Assembly (NCBI GenBank): GCA_003458705.1
Contig: QRVH01000003.1
Location: forward strand, 41,620 to 105,619
Reading direction: 5' to 3'
DNA length: 64,000 bases
From: Eubacterium sp. AF22-9
GTDB taxonomy: Bacteria > Bacillota > Clostridia > Lachnospirales > Lachnospiraceae
Position 1 is the stretch's first letter. Every line of letters starts with the position of its first letter. This document shows, piece by piece, positions 26,930 to 36,587 of this stretch. The notes below the pieces were generated by a model, which was not told where the DNA came from, searched no databases, and saw only the letters and a program-made list of their open reading frames with translations. The position numbers and the translations under genes are program-made.

Positions 26930-27376
26930 CTAAAAACTGTTCATACCTCTGCACAATTTCCGCCATGTCATTACATAATCTTTTTCGCCCGTAGCTTCGT
27001 CCAATCCTTCACTCTGAATTTCAAATCCTTCTCTCTGATAAAAATGTATCGCTCTTGTGTTTTTCTGATACACATTTAAACTTAATTGCGTTCTGCTTTC
27101 CTTTACAAAATCCAGCAAAAGTTTTCCTATGCCCTGCGACTGCAATCTATCACAGACAAAAATTCCTTCAATATAATCACCGTTTAAGCCTATAAATCCC
27201 TGTATTTCCCCATTACTCTCACACACATAGACCTCCGCATGTAACAGCATTTCTTTTACCATCTCATAATTACTTTCCCAGTATTGAGCAGATATAAAAT
27301 TATGTGCCTTTATATTAGTATCCAGCCATATGTCTGCTACTTTAGTTATATCTGCTTTTTGTACTACTCTTATCAT
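26930..27376 (-). CDS. GNAT N-acetyltransferase
   Basis: 148 residues. Acetyl-CoA-binding motif A (VCDRLQSQGIGKLLLDFV, about residues 73-90) and the closing block NTRAIHFYQREGFE. Similar to YjaB-like acetyltransferases; substrate unknown. Its 3' end sits 18 bases from the SIR2 break point, so its arrival may have caused the truncation. Confidence 0.88.
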   Translation of the reverse strand: MIRVVQKADITKVADIWLDTNIKAHNFISAQYWESNYEMVKEMLLHAEVYVCESNGEIQGFIGLNGDYIEGIFVCDRLQSQGIGKLLLDFVKESRTQLSLNVYQKNTRAIHFYQREGFEIQSEGLDEATGEKDYVMTWRKLCRGMNSF

Positions 27377-27425
27377 AATAACTTCCTCTATTGAACTAAG
27401 CTTACAGATAGCTTTTCATAATTAA

Positions 27426-28526
27426 TCACCTGATAACTTTCATAATTTCTTTTTCATGATTTCTGGTAAATTCGCTTAATTCATAAGATCGGATTCTCTT
27501 GTTGACCAATATAGGAACCACAAATCCATTTTTCACCAATACCACCAGTCTGTTAATAATCGTCTTATTTGTTACTGACAATTCCCTGCTGACTTCAATT
27601 GGAGTAAATTCTCCTCGATAACTTTTAATCAAAAATTGTAACAGTTCCTTTTCCTTCCCTTTCAGAAACGATAGACCTCCAGCAATATCTTCCTCTTCGG
27701 AAGCTAACTGTAAATCACAAACTTTGCTGGAATAAAGTTTAACCATACGCAAAAAGTAATTAATCCAAATCTCTGGATGCGGCGGATTCGCCCTTCCAGA
27801 ATAATATAATGCAGGAAGTCCCATTTGGATGGATTCATAATATTCATCAATATCGTATGCAAAATACTCCTCTAATGATCCGATTCCATTAAATCCATAC
27901 CCATTCAAATCCATAATGTAACCTGATAACAATCTGGCTGTCCTGCCATTGCCATCTTCAAACGGATGTATGGTCACTAATTGGTAATGTACAACTGCTG
28001 CCACAATCAAAGGATGATCATCTGTAGTATTTACATACTCAATCAACTCATCCAATAGCCCCTGGATGTCACAATATTCTGGTGGAATATAGTCAGGATT
28101 TCCTGTCTTAGAATCATACACAGCAAATAAGACTCCCGGTGGCATAGGTCCTCTGAGTCCAATTTTTTCTTTGGAAGCCCCCCTTTCCACCAGTTTTTGC
28201 ACATCTAAAATTAGCTTCTTAGAAAATTTTTCATTTTTATTTACCTTTTCCTCGAGATAATTTAATGCCAGAAAGTAATTACGGATTTCCTGTTCTGGCT
28301 TCAGATAATGCATTCTTTCATCACTTTCTATCACTTCATCCACCTGTTTTTCAGACAAAGGATTCCCTTCGATTTTATTCGAGGCATAAGAACTTTTTTT
28401 CTTTGAATTTTTACGAAGCCTGTTCATAACTGTTGAGGACAGTTTCACTGACGATACTTTATATCTGTTCTGCTCAATTTCTGTAATATATCTTAAAATC
28501 TCGTTCGTTAATGTTACTTTAATCAT
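27426..28526 (-). CDS. Fic-family protein (class II) with winged-helix tail
   Basis: About 366 residues from ATG 28526, which has AAGGAAGG upstream (an in-frame codon at 28559 does not). Catalytic Fic motif HPFEDGNGR is intact (His about residue 187). An N-terminal inhibitory helix SNKIEGN fits the S/T-xxx-E-G/N rule of self-inhibited class II Fic enzymes. A winged-helix domain follows (EVSRELSVTNKTIINRLVVL). It would AMPylate or otherwise modify protein targets. A second Fic gene is at 60358. Confidence 0.92.
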   Translation of the reverse strand: MIKVTLTNEILRYITEIEQNRYKVSSVKLSSTVMNRLRKNSKKKSSYASNKIEGNPLSEKQVDEVIESDERMHYLKPEQEIRNYFLALNYLEEKVNKNEKFSKKLILDVQKLVERGASKEKIGLRGPMPPGVLFAVYDSKTGNPDYIPPEYCDIQGLLDELIEYVNTTDDHPLIVAAVVHYQLVTIHPFEDGNGRTARLLSGYIMDLNGYGFNGIGSLEEYFAYDIDEYYESIQMGLPALYYSGRANPPHPEIWINYFLRMVKLYSSKVCDLQLASEEEDIAGGLSFLKGKEKELLQFLIKSYRGEFTPIEVSRELSVTNKTIINRLVVLVKNGFVVPILVNKRIRSYELSEFTRNHEKEIMKVIR

Positions 28527-28652
28527 AAAAACCTTCCTTCCAAATATTATTATATCCAAAAGAAAAGCTTTTTTCCATTAATTTTTCACTATTTTTTCAC
28601 TATTTTTCATTAATCCTGGATTATTCATGACAAAATCACATACAATCCAGGA

Positions 28653-29219
28653 TTATCTTCTCACACCTGTCATATCCAACTGTGAACTGTTCAGGCACAA
28701 CGTATAATTACTGGCTTTCCCCCATTTCTGCTCGGTGTAAAAATTATAATTTGTCATACGTCTTTTATCTGTGTCCGCAATCATTTTGACTGCTTCATTC
28801 TCTTCAACATTATATAAGACCATGATACGCTGTACTTTTTCCGGCATATCCCCATGAATAAACACATTTAACACATCATCCCTGTCTTTAAGAATATAAT
28901 CAGCATTTCTTCCAACGATTACGCAAGGCTCCTTTCCAGCTAACTCCAAAATGACTTTTCTCTGTGCTTCATATACGATATCTTCTATGGACTTTCCTGT
29001 AATGTCACGTCCAGCAAATGCATATGCAAATAAACCTTTCTTTGGAGATAACTCAGCATTTTCCTTAATATACTCCGGTGATAAGCCTGACTGTTCTGCA
29101 ATCTGTCCAATAATATCCTTGTCATAATATGCAATGCCAAGTTTCTTTGCCACTTCTTCACCGATAAAACGTCCACCGCTTCCAAATTCCCTGCTGATTG
29201 TAATAATCCTTTTTTCCAT
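28653..29219 (-). CDS. cytidylate kinase-like protein (AAA_26)
   Basis: 188 residues. N-terminal ISREFGSGGRFIGEEVAKKL is the modified P-loop of the cytidylate-kinase-like family (PF13189), with AYYDKDII next. It lies 13 bases after a MATE pump gene and is probably co-transcribed. It is distinct from housekeeping Cmk; substrate unknown. Confidence 0.85.
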   Translation of the reverse strand: MEKRIITISREFGSGGRFIGEEVAKKLGIAYYDKDIIGQIAEQSGLSPEYIKENAELSPKKGLFAYAFAGRDITGKSIEDIVYEAQRKVILELAGKEPCVIVGRNADYILKDRDDVLNVFIHGDMPEKVQRIMVLYNVEENEAVKMIADTDKRRMTNYNFYTEQKWGKASNYTLCLNSSQLDMTGVRR

Positions 29220-29232
29220 TTCCGGTTCCTCC

Positions 29233-30600
29233 TTAATTCAAAACATCTACTTTATTCTTTCTAATTCTCTTTAAAAATACATATCCTGCCAGACATGAAA
29301 TAACCTCAGTTATTGGAAATGCCCACCAGATAAGTGAAACACCCATCTGACCATTTCTGACAAACGCAGAAAAAATTCCAGACAGTGGCAGGATAATGAT
29401 AAGCTGTCTCAGAAGAGAGATACCCAATGATTCAATGCCGCCATCCAGCGCCTGATAAATTCCCTGATAAGCAACATTTATTCCAACAAACAGAAAGCTT
29501 ATTGAGATTATCCTCATTGCTCCGATAAAATATTCCCTTGACTGTCCTGCATTGAACAACATTGCAAAAGCTCCAGGAAAAATTTCCGTAATTGCAATTC
29601 CTAGAATCATTAGTACAACGGTATAGAGCAGTCCATACCTGATTCCATCCTGAATTCTCTTTTTACTTCTCATACCATAAGCAAATGCAATAATCGGAGT
29701 GATTGCATCTCTAAGCCCAAAGGCAAGGAATAATACAAACTGCTGTACTTTATAGAACAATCCATATGCAGTCTGTGCGGAAGGACTGAATTTCAAAATC
29801 AGATTCATCACATATACCATGATAGACATAAGTGCCTGTGCAATAATTGCAGGAAGTCCAATTGCATATATTTCCTTGATTATTCCGCTATACGGTTTCA
29901 TATACTTTACATCATGTTCAAATTCCTTATTCAGTTTCATATGAAATACAAACAATAATATTGCAGACGCAACCTGTCCAATAACAGTTGCATATGCAGC
30001 TCCCTTCACTCCCATTTCAGGAACCGGTCCAATACCATAAATCATAATCGGATCAAGAACAATATTCACCACTGCACCCACAACCTGACCGATTGTAGAA
30101 TATAGCGAACATCCTGTTGCCTGTAAGAGTTTTTCAAATAATGAAAAGAAAATAATTCCAAATGAAATTACGCAGCATATTCTTAAGTAGTCTGTTCCCA
30201 TTGATATAACTTCAGGGTCAATTGTCTGTGATGAAATATATGCCCTTACTCCAAAAATCCCAAACAACAGGCACACCACATAAATAATCACTCCAAGAAA
30301 CAAACTGTTTCCCGCAACTTTTGCTGCTTTTTTACCATTTCCCTGTCCAAGTGTTCTTGCAAGAAGTGCATTTGTTCCCACACCTGTTCCGATTCCAACT
30401 GCTACCATGAGCATCTGAACTGGAAACACCAGTGTAAGTGCATTAAGTGCCGCCTCACTTCCTGATCTCATATTTCCAACAAAGGCACTGTCTACAATAT
30501 TGTAAACCGCCTGCAATGCCATAGATAAGATCATCGGTATTCCCATCTGAACCATGAGCTTATTTACTGGCATCTCTCTCATCTTGTTACTTTCTGCCAT
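29233..30600 (-). CDS. MATE-family multidrug/cation exporter
   Basis: 455 residues, twelve membrane helices in two MatE repeats ([20 protein letters not shown]... and [19 protein letters not shown]). AAGGAGG lies upstream of ATG 30600. Two structured terminators sit in the 290 bases upstream, suggesting attenuation control. Transport substrate not predictable. Confidence 0.92.
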   Translation of the reverse strand: MAESNKMREMPVNKLMVQMGIPMILSMALQAVYNIVDSAFVGNMRSGSEAALNALTLVFPVQMLMVAVGIGTGVGTNALLARTLGQGNGKKAAKVAGNSLFLGVIIYVVCLLFGIFGVRAYISSQTIDPEVISMGTDYLRICCVISFGIIFFSLFEKLLQATGCSLYSTIGQVVGAVVNIVLDPIMIYGIGPVPEMGVKGAAYATVIGQVASAILLFVFHMKLNKEFEHDVKYMKPYSGIIKEIYAIGLPAIIAQALMSIMVYVMNLILKFSPSAQTAYGLFYKVQQFVLFLAFGLRDAITPIIAFAYGMRSKKRIQDGIRYGLLYTVVLMILGIAITEIFPGAFAMLFNAGQSREYFIGAMRIISISFLFVGINVAYQGIYQALDGGIESLGISLLRQLIIILPLSGIFSAFVRNGQMGVSLIWWAFPITEVISCLAGYVFLKRIRKNKVDVLN

Positions 30601-30677
30601 TTTATAATCCTCCTTGTTTTGCTAAGCAAAATTCGAACCCTTTGGTGAGGAGAGGATTCTGCCTCCTTTTTCTGCAT

Positions 30678-30734
30678 AAAAAAAGTGTGCACTTACCTCG
30701 TAAGCTGGACTTACGCTGATAAGCTACACACTTT
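30678..30734 (-). terminator. terminator II between the two MATE genes
   Basis: AAAGTGTG (30734-30727) pairs with CACACTTT (30689-30682), followed by TTTT. Inside is a sub-hairpin GTAAG-TCCAG-CTTAC. It shares the inner motif AGCGTAAnTCCAG with terminator I. Confidence 0.75.
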
Positions 30735-30777
30735 AAAATGCATTATATATTTTCATAATGTACGACAACAGACGCAC

Positions 30778-30823
30778 AAAAAACGAGCAGCAAAACTGGA
30801 TTTACGCTAGTCTGCTACTCGTT
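30778..30823 (-). terminator. terminator I between the two MATE genes
   Basis: ACGAGTAGCA pairs with TGCTGCTCGT (one G-U) and is followed by TTTTT on the minus strand. It lies 68 bases after the upstream MATE gene, so it may simply end that transcript. Its apical part AGCGTAAATCCAG repeats in terminator II. Confidence 0.75.
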
Positions 30824-30890
30824 TAGAAGTTATTATATTTTTCTTTTTGAAAATTGTCAAACAAAAATTGGAAATTAGTATTTATCAAAA

Positions 30891-32237
30891 TCAATCAACT
30901 TTTTCAACCGGCCATGACTTTCTGAGTGCCACATAAGAAATCAGAAAATTTGCAAACCAGCCGGCTGGTACAGCAAGCCAGACAAACTCTATACCAAAAC
31001 GCGGTGCACAAATCAAAGCAACTGACAGGCGGATTGCAAGGTTAACCATATTAGCTATAAGAAATGGCCGCATGATTCCCAGACCACGAAGAACTCCATC
31101 TGTTGCCATCTTGATACCCATGAAAATGAAAAAGTAACCTAACCATTTCATGTAATCCCCTGACACCTGATATGCCAAAGCCGTTCCATCTTTACCAAGG
31201 AACAGTGAAGAAATGTGTGTATGCAGTGTCTCAATAACTATGAAAGCAAGGACTGCAAAACATATATCTAACACAAGCGCAGCATGATATCCTTTTTTAA
31301 TACGCCCAATTTTCTTTGCACCAAGATTCTGGGAAACATAAGGTGACACTGCATTTCCAATGGATACAAATATAAGTGAAAATACATTTTCTACTCTCAT
31401 TGTCGCTGCATAACCTGCGAGTGCCTGTGTACCAAACGGATTTACAACTGCCTGTACTATCATCATGCCAATCGATACTGTAGACTGCTGAAGAATTGAT
31501 GGTATGGCAATCTGAAGCATTGAACGTAACTCCTTCCTGTCAAACCAATCAAAATGACTTTTATACCGACGCATCCGGCAAAAGAAAATTACAAATGAAA
31601 ATACCGCTGAGATACCCTGTGCAATCAAGGTTGCAAGAGCTGCACCAAACACGCCAAGTCCTAAACCAGCAACCATCCAAAGATCCATAAGAATATTTAA
31701 GACGGAAGAAAATATCAGAAGCACCAACGGAATCTTTGATTCACCGATTGAAGTAAACATTGTTGAAAGAATGTTGTACATAAACAAAAACGGAAATCCC
31801 ACAAAATAAACACGAAGATACAGTACTGCCTCATCCAGTATATCAGCCGGTGTCTGTAATAAACTCATCATTGGGTGTGATAACCCGAAGCCAAAGATTC
31901 CCAGTAGTATACTTAAAATTAGGAAACTGATTAATGATGTTGATACAATGGTCTTCATTTTACTATAATTTCTTGCACCAAAATAACGGCTCACAAGCAC
32001 TCCGGCACCTACCCCGGCACCAAGTGCCACACAAATAAATACATTTGTGAGAGCAGCGCATGCTCCGACAGCCGCAAGTGCAGATGAACCGACAAACTGA
32101 CCGACAATAATTGAGTCAGCCATATTATATACTTGTTGGAAAAAACTACCCAGAATCATAGGCATGGCAAAAACAGTCAGAGCTTTAAGGGGCACATCTG
32201 TAATTAAATATTCATCCTTTGATTCATCTTTTGACAT
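30891..32237 (-). CDS. MATE-family exporter
   Basis: 448 residues, two MatE repeats (FAMPMILGSFFQQVYNMADS near the start; IAIPSILQQSTVSIGMMIV in the middle). It is only distantly similar to the neighbouring pump. AAGGAG precedes ATG 32237. It starts 30 bases after the unknown gene at 32267 and could be in one transcript with that pair. Confidence 0.92.
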   Translation of the reverse strand: MSKDESKDEYLITDVPLKALTVFAMPMILGSFFQQVYNMADSIIVGQFVGSSALAAVGACAALTNVFICVALGAGVGAGVLVSRYFGARNYSKMKTIVSTSLISFLILSILLGIFGFGLSHPMMSLLQTPADILDEAVLYLRVYFVGFPFLFMYNILSTMFTSIGESKIPLVLLIFSSVLNILMDLWMVAGLGLGVFGAALATLIAQGISAVFSFVIFFCRMRRYKSHFDWFDRKELRSMLQIAIPSILQQSTVSIGMMIVQAVVNPFGTQALAGYAATMRVENVFSLIFVSIGNAVSPYVSQNLGAKKIGRIKKGYHAALVLDICFAVLAFIVIETLHTHISSLFLGKDGTALAYQVSGDYMKWLGYFFIFMGIKMATDGVLRGLGIMRPFLIANMVNLAIRLSVALICAPRFGIEFVWLAVPAGWFANFLISYVALRKSWPVEKVD

Positions 32238-32266
32238 TCTCTTATTTCTCCTTGAATTTCTCGTTT

Positions 32267-33187
32267 TTATCCTCTTCCCATATACCCCCTGATATAGTTC
32301 ACAGCATCACTTATTTCATCAATAATCTTATCTGGAATCTGCAGATTATACTGTCTTAAATCTACATCCTGTAACAGCTGTCCAAGGCTTGTACCCTGAT
32401 TGTATTGAACAATAAACAGGCTGTATAGAGGTATTTTGTCCCCGAATACATCCATATAATTATTAACAAGTGAGAAGTTGATAGTTCCTAGCATTGTGTG
32501 ACATTCAACAAGATACAATTTATCGGGAATATAGTCATACACATGCATTTTATCATTCTTAATCTCTTCTAACAATAATTCCTGCCCATTTTCTGATTCA
32601 GCATCCATATCTTCTTCATAAAAATCTGATTCTGACGCAGCTGCTGTATCCTCATTTGAAGGAATTTCTTCTGCTGTCTCCGGGAATTCTGATATATCAA
32701 TTCCTTCAAACAAAGTACTCATGTCCCCTAGATTATTATCTTTTTCTCTCTCACCAGCCTTGAGATCCCAGTCATCAACAAACTGCTTATAATTGCCATA
32801 ATTGTTCTTAAGAAATTCCATGTTATCATATATTTCCTGTTCATTGACTCTCATCTTTACAATGGTAAGAATTGCATTGCCAAGCTGGTCAATCGTTCCC
32901 ACATATTTGCCGGTAAATACATCGTCCTTTAACACAAGCGACAGAAATAATGGTTCTCCTGACACATTTTTATAGCCGGTATCAACAAATACATTCGTTG
33001 CATCATAACTTGTTACCATATTAAGCTTAACATCCATATATATAATATGTTCATATGGATCAGCCAGAACATAATCTATTATCTTTGATATGGTTGGTGT
33101 CTCCACTGTTTCATCCACGTTTTTTCTAATATTATATAAAACTTCTTCTTCTTTTCTCAGATAAATATTCTTATATATATTGGTCAT
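32267..33187 (-). CDS. unknown protein B of a paralogous pair
   Basis: About 306 residues; no known family recognised. Segments: a region with IIYMDVKLNMVTSYDATNVF and VFTGKYVGTIDQLGNAIL, an acidic spacer (about residues 170-215, rich in E and D), and a C-terminal region KLYLVECHTMLGTINFSLVN. The first and last align with the upstream gene (see 33205). No membrane segment or signal peptide. ATG 33187 with GGGGAGG/AGGGG upstream is preferred over GTG 33208. Confidence 0.6.
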   Translation of the reverse strand: MTNIYKNIYLRKEEEVLYNIRKNVDETVETPTISKIIDYVLADPYEHIIYMDVKLNMVTSYDATNVFVDTGYKNVSGEPLFLSLVLKDDVFTGKYVGTIDQLGNAILTIVKMRVNEQEIYDNMEFLKNNYGNYKQFVDDWDLKAGEREKDNNLGDMSTLFEGIDISEFPETAEEIPSNEDTAAASESDFYEEDMDAESENGQELLLEEIKNDKMHVYDYIPDKLYLVECHTMLGTINFSLVNNYMDVFGDKIPLYSLFIVQYNQGTSLGQLLQDVDLRQYNLQIPDKIIDEISDAVNYIRGYMGRG

Positions 33188-33204
33188 TGCCCCTGCCTCC
33201 CCTC

Positions 33205-34482
33205 TCACTGTAATAACTTCATAAGTACAGGAACAACCGCCTTCAATTGTTTCTGTACCTCATAAGGAATCTTTCCATAATCAATATTATCTGCCATATG
33301 AATTATTGCAGTATACTGATATTGCGGAATTGTTAATGTATATGCACTTCCGACAAACAAAGAATTAATAATACTTACATTAATCTTTCCAAATAATGTC
33401 GTTATCTCCGCTATTACATATGTACCCTTCTTAACCTCATAGACAACCGGCAAACTATTAATATTCATGCTCTGGATAATTGTCTGCTCCATCTCCACAG
33501 CATAATTACTATCGTCACCGGTATACATCATCTCCTGCTTCTCTTTTATCTTGTTACTGATAAAATCGACAGTTTTAGGAATCAGTGGCTTTAGTTCTCT
33601 TTTAGCACGCTGCCATCCAATCAGATAGCTATAATAAACAATGTCATTCTTGTGCGCCTTATTAAATGGCAGTATGGATAATGAAGCTGCTATCTTATTA
33701 AGCGTCCCACAGTAACTTCCTACAAATGCGTCGCCTCTCTTAGTAAGATTAATATAAATAAGTTCTTTAGTATCAGGTTTTATATATCCGGTTTCAACCA
33801 GAGCATTAGTCGCTTTATGAACACTTTGTGGTGCCATTGAAGCATCCATATGATAAATCCTGTTTTCTATATCTTCATTGACATATGCAACAATATCTTC
33901 AATACTAATCTGACCAGCATACACATGAAGCAGATAGGCTATATTATTCTTAAGACTCTCGATTCCCATAATTGTATAGCCTTCTGCAATGGTAACATTC
34001 CTTGACTCCACACTGACCCCTTTACTTTGATTACTAAAAACTCTCTTATTTCCTGATGGACAATAAAATGTGAGGTATTTGGCATCAATTTGGGCAAAAT
34101 AATTCTCAATATCAGCATTTGCTTTTTCTAAAGTCCTGATACACTGCCTTTTTCTGCTCTTCTCAAGTCTTCTGTTATCAAGAATCATTGCCAGCTCATT
34201 TGTCGGAATCCTTGTATCATCAAATGACCACTTGATAAGCGGTAAACCAGCATCTTTTAATCTTTTATTAAGGTTATTCGGATTCTGTGAATAATGTGTA
34301 TCACTTATAAATGCTTTAATTTCCTTATGCTTAGGTGCGTTAACATCATATAATGCCTCACTGTTCTTATGCATTACATGCCTCATGTCAGAGGCCCATT
34401 CAAGTACATCACACTGCTGTTCTGTCAGGCTGTCAGCCAGATTCGCAGATGTAGCTATTTCCTTGTTGCGCTCCATTCGCAT
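33205..34482 (-). CDS. unknown protein A of a paralogous pair
   Basis: 425 residues, soluble, no recognised family. An N-terminal helical region of about 140 residues is unique to this protein. The middle (IYHMDASMAPQSVHKATNAL, GDAFVGSYCGTLNKIAASL) and the end (GTYVIAEITTLFGKINVSII) match the partner gene downstream, so the two share two domains. No strong ribosome site is seen before ATG 34482. Its stop is followed 17 bases later by the partner's ATG. Confidence 0.6.
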   Translation of the reverse strand: MRMERNKEIATSANLADSLTEQQCDVLEWASDMRHVMHKNSEALYDVNAPKHKEIKAFISDTHYSQNPNNLNKRLKDAGLPLIKWSFDDTRIPTNELAMILDNRRLEKSRKRQCIRTLEKANADIENYFAQIDAKYLTFYCPSGNKRVFSNQSKGVSVESRNVTIAEGYTIMGIESLKNNIAYLLHVYAGQISIEDIVAYVNEDIENRIYHMDASMAPQSVHKATNALVETGYIKPDTKELIYINLTKRGDAFVGSYCGTLNKIAASLSILPFNKAHKNDIVYYSYLIGWQRAKRELKPLIPKTVDFISNKIKEKQEMMYTGDDSNYAVEMEQTIIQSMNINSLPVVYEVKKGTYVIAEITTLFGKINVSIINSLFVGSAYTLTIPQYQYTAIIHMADNIDYGKIPYEVQKQLKAVVPVLMKLLQ

Positions 34483-34697
34483 TTTTACATATTCTTTTGA
34501 TAAACTTATAAATATCCCTTCCCTCTATATTATTTTTAAACTAGACAAATGCTGTTTATATTATAATCTTTTTCACATGTAATTCCAATTAATTTATTAT
34601 AAATGCTGTTATTCATACTTTTCCCCAGACAACCCATGCACTACTGAACAAATCCTGAAAATACATCATAACCAACCCCAATCCCGTCAAAAGCAAA

Positions 34698-34729
34698 GGA
34701 CACATGCCCTTCCTAAAGGGTATGTGTCC
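34698..34729 (-). terminator. strong hairpin downstream of the HEPN/MNT pair
   Basis: GGACACATGCCCTT pairs with AAGGGTATGTGTCC (14 bases, one G-U). On the minus strand it is followed by TTTGCTTTT, a weak tract. It probably ends the HEPN/MNT transcript. The rest of the 305-base gap 34483-34787 shows no gene. Confidence 0.6.
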
Positions 34730-34787
34730 CTATTATATATCTATATTTCATCTTTTCCATCAAACCGGTTTTTATACGATATATTTT

Positions 34788-35198
34788 TTACCCCCAGTTA
34801 CTCTCTGCTTCATCCAGCTTCCTTGCAAGTGTATCTTTAAGAGCTGTAAGCGCAGGAATAAAGCTGTCGCGTATCAGCAGAATCAATTCATCTACTTCCT
34901 CCTCATTATATATATGAACAGAGGTATTGCGTTTTTTTAACATAAGCAACCATGTTTCGGAATCATTTATAAATCCAAATTTATAACCAAGCTGCAGAAT
35001 CTCTCGTGGTGATCCAGTAGAAGAATCTTCTACGCCATGTTTTCTCATAATCTCCTGCAACGCTTTCCATGCAAGTTCAAAAGTAAGATTAAATTGTCCA
35101 ATAACCCCTGTCCGGTATATATCATTAGTTTCTGCCATCTTAAAATCCGCATTAGCTAATATAGTCAGACAATTACTAAAGTTATCAAGCTTTTTCAT
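34788..35198 (-). CDS. HEPN-type partner of a minimal nucleotidyltransferase (HI0074 family)
   Basis: 136 residues, all-helical. It has the HEPN signature RNTSVHIY (R-x4-H-x-Y), the RNase motif of HepT toxins, and the HI0074-like segment NLTFELAWKALQEIM. It overlaps the MNT gene by about 14 bases. Such pairs act as toxin (HEPN) and antitoxin (MNT, which AMPylates the HEPN tyrosine). Confidence 0.85.
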   Translation of the reverse strand: MKKLDNFSNCLTILANADFKMAETNDIYRTGVIGQFNLTFELAWKALQEIMRKHGVEDSSTGSPREILQLGYKFGFINDSETWLLMLKKRNTSVHIYNEEEVDELILLIRDSFIPALTALKDTLARKLDEAESNWG

Positions 35199-35475
35199 AA
35201 ATCACTACACCATCCTTTTCTATCTCCTCTTTTAATTCATCTGAAATTGATACATCTGCCTGTACAATATCGAACATCAGCAGAGAATGTGTTTTTTCCT
35301 TTACATCCCAATAAAAACCATCAAAATCCCCACCATACACAGCAATATCTATATCACTCCGTTCCATGTTCGTACCTCGCGCACGAGAACCAAAAAGTAT
35401 AATTTTAGTAATAGAATGTTCCTTCGCAAAAGAAACAATTTCTCTTAATATCCGGTCTGGTAAATTGTATTTCAT
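35185..35475 (-). CDS. minimal nucleotidyltransferase antitoxin (MntA/HI0073 family)
   Basis: About 96 residues. It carries the nucleotidyltransferase motif FGSRARGTNMERSDIDIAV (GSx10DxD). ATG 35475 preceded by AAGGGGG is preferred; the in-frame start at 35505 would add ten atypical residues. Probable antitoxin of the HEPN protein downstream. Confidence 0.87.
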   Translation of the reverse strand: MKYNLPDRILREIVSFAKEHSITKIILFGSRARGTNMERSDIDIAVYGGDFDGFYWDVKEKTHSLLMFDIVQADVSISDELKEEIEKDGVVIYEKA

Positions 35476-35537
35476 ATTCCATATTGCCCCCTTATCTGCA
35501 CTCATTATACTTAATTCTGTTCATAAGCACAATAAAC

Positions 35538-36173
35538 TTACCCCATTGTTTTCCGATAAAACATATATGAATAAACTACTGGCAGAATGCATGGTACAAT
35601 GACTAGAGCAAGAAATATCCACACATTTTGAAATGGTGAGGTTACAATCATTGCAATTCCCCCAATTACCATACATTTTCCGCCAAATCTATGTGTATGA
35701 TACCAGTTGTCAGAATCATTCAATGCCCATGGAATGCGAAAACCAATGCTATAGTTTGGTTTTACCTTTGGAATAAAATTGCCTAAAATAAGATACAAAA
35801 TTCCAACGAACAATCCGCAGACAAATCCAATATTGAGCTTATATCCCAAATTATATACATAGAGAATATTGCAATTAACCAAAGAAATCACCGGACAAAT
35901 CCACATAACAACATGGAATACCTTTTTGCTTATATTTTTTCTCTTGGGGTCAATATTAGTTGCAACTATACATATAAGATGAAAAAACAGCATCATTACC
36001 GGAAGTCCAAAGACTGCAAATGCTTTAGAACAATACCCATCTGGTTGATTGTCAACTCCAAAATGTGTTGCGACAGAAGCTGGCAGCTGTCTCCATAAAA
36101 GTAAACCTATAAAGATTGGAAGTAATGTTATGACAGATGTTAATATTAACATTTTTTTATGTTGTTTAATCAT
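35538..36173 (-). CDS. sdpI: SdpI-family immunity-type membrane protein
   Basis: 211 residues, six membrane helices. Two parts fit SdpI: a DUF1648 start (PASVATHFGVDNQPDGY) and the SdpI core (SIGFRIPWALNDSDNWYHTHRFGG). In B. subtilis SdpI gives immunity to the SDP toxin and signals through SdpR. Its ATG overlaps the end of the ArsR-type gene by 8 bases. No toxin gene is nearby. Confidence 0.88.
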   Translation of the reverse strand: MIKQHKKMLILTSVITLLPIFIGLLLWRQLPASVATHFGVDNQPDGYCSKAFAVFGLPVMMLFFHLICIVATNIDPKRKNISKKVFHVVMWICPVISLVNCNILYVYNLGYKLNIGFVCGLFVGILYLILGNFIPKVKPNYSIGFRIPWALNDSDNWYHTHRFGGKCMVIGGIAMIVTSPFQNVWIFLALVIVPCILPVVYSYMFYRKTMG

Positions 36174-36441
36174 GGTCTTTTTCTCCTTTTAATTCACTAA
36201 TCCATAATAAAATCTCCTCAAGCACAGTAGCGTTAAGCTCATAATAAATATATTTGCCCTCCCGCTCGTCTCGAATTAAATCAGCTTCCTTCAAAACAGA
36301 CAGGTGTCTGGAAACTGCCGCACCCGAAATTGAAAAATGATTGCTAATCTCTCCAGCAGACATTCGGGACTGCTTAAGCAGATTAAGTATCTCGCGTCTT
36401 GTAGGATCAGCAAGCGCCTGAAGCGTATCCTGCATGCTCAC
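36166..36441 (-). CDS. sdpR: ArsR-family repressor (SdpR-like)
   Basis: About 91 residues, winged helix: LQALADPTRREILNLLKQ, then the recognition helix region ISGAAVSRHLSVLKEADLI and a wing DEREGKYIYYEL. GTG 36441 is best placed (7 bases after AAGGAGG); ATG 36435 is possible; upstream ATGs overlap the operator and ribosome site. Expected to repress its own operon with sdpI. Confidence 0.85.
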   Translation of the reverse strand: MSMQDTLQALADPTRREILNLLKQSRMSAGEISNHFSISGAAVSRHLSVLKEADLIRDEREGKYIYYELNATVLEEILLWISELKGEKDHD

Positions 36442-36457
36442 ATTCATTCCTCCTTCA

Positions 36458-36482
36458 TTTAACATTTAACTTAAATGTTAAA
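36458..36482 (-). promoter_or_regulatory. perfect palindromic operator upstream of sdpR
   Basis: TTTAACATTTAA (36458-36469), C, TTAAATGTTAAA (36471-36482): 12-base arms with a single central base. Placed just upstream of the sdpR ribosome site, as expected for autoregulation by an ArsR-family dimer. Confidence 0.85.
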
Positions 36483-36587
36483 CGAATTATAACACACCAC
36501 CTTTATTTGTCAAGAACACAATTCCTTTTATCAATGCTGAGTACCTTTCCGTCTTATTTTTAATATTGTCTTCATTAACACCATAAT

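Noticed and set aside
30625..30660. tRNA-like GGTTCGAAT sequence
   Set aside because: The T-stem does not pair and no acceptor or anticodon stem could be drawn.
34788..35475. Calling the HEPN/MNT and MazEF pairs a novel defence island
   Set aside because: Both are standard toxin-antitoxin pairs, spaced 3.5 kb apart with unrelated genes between them.
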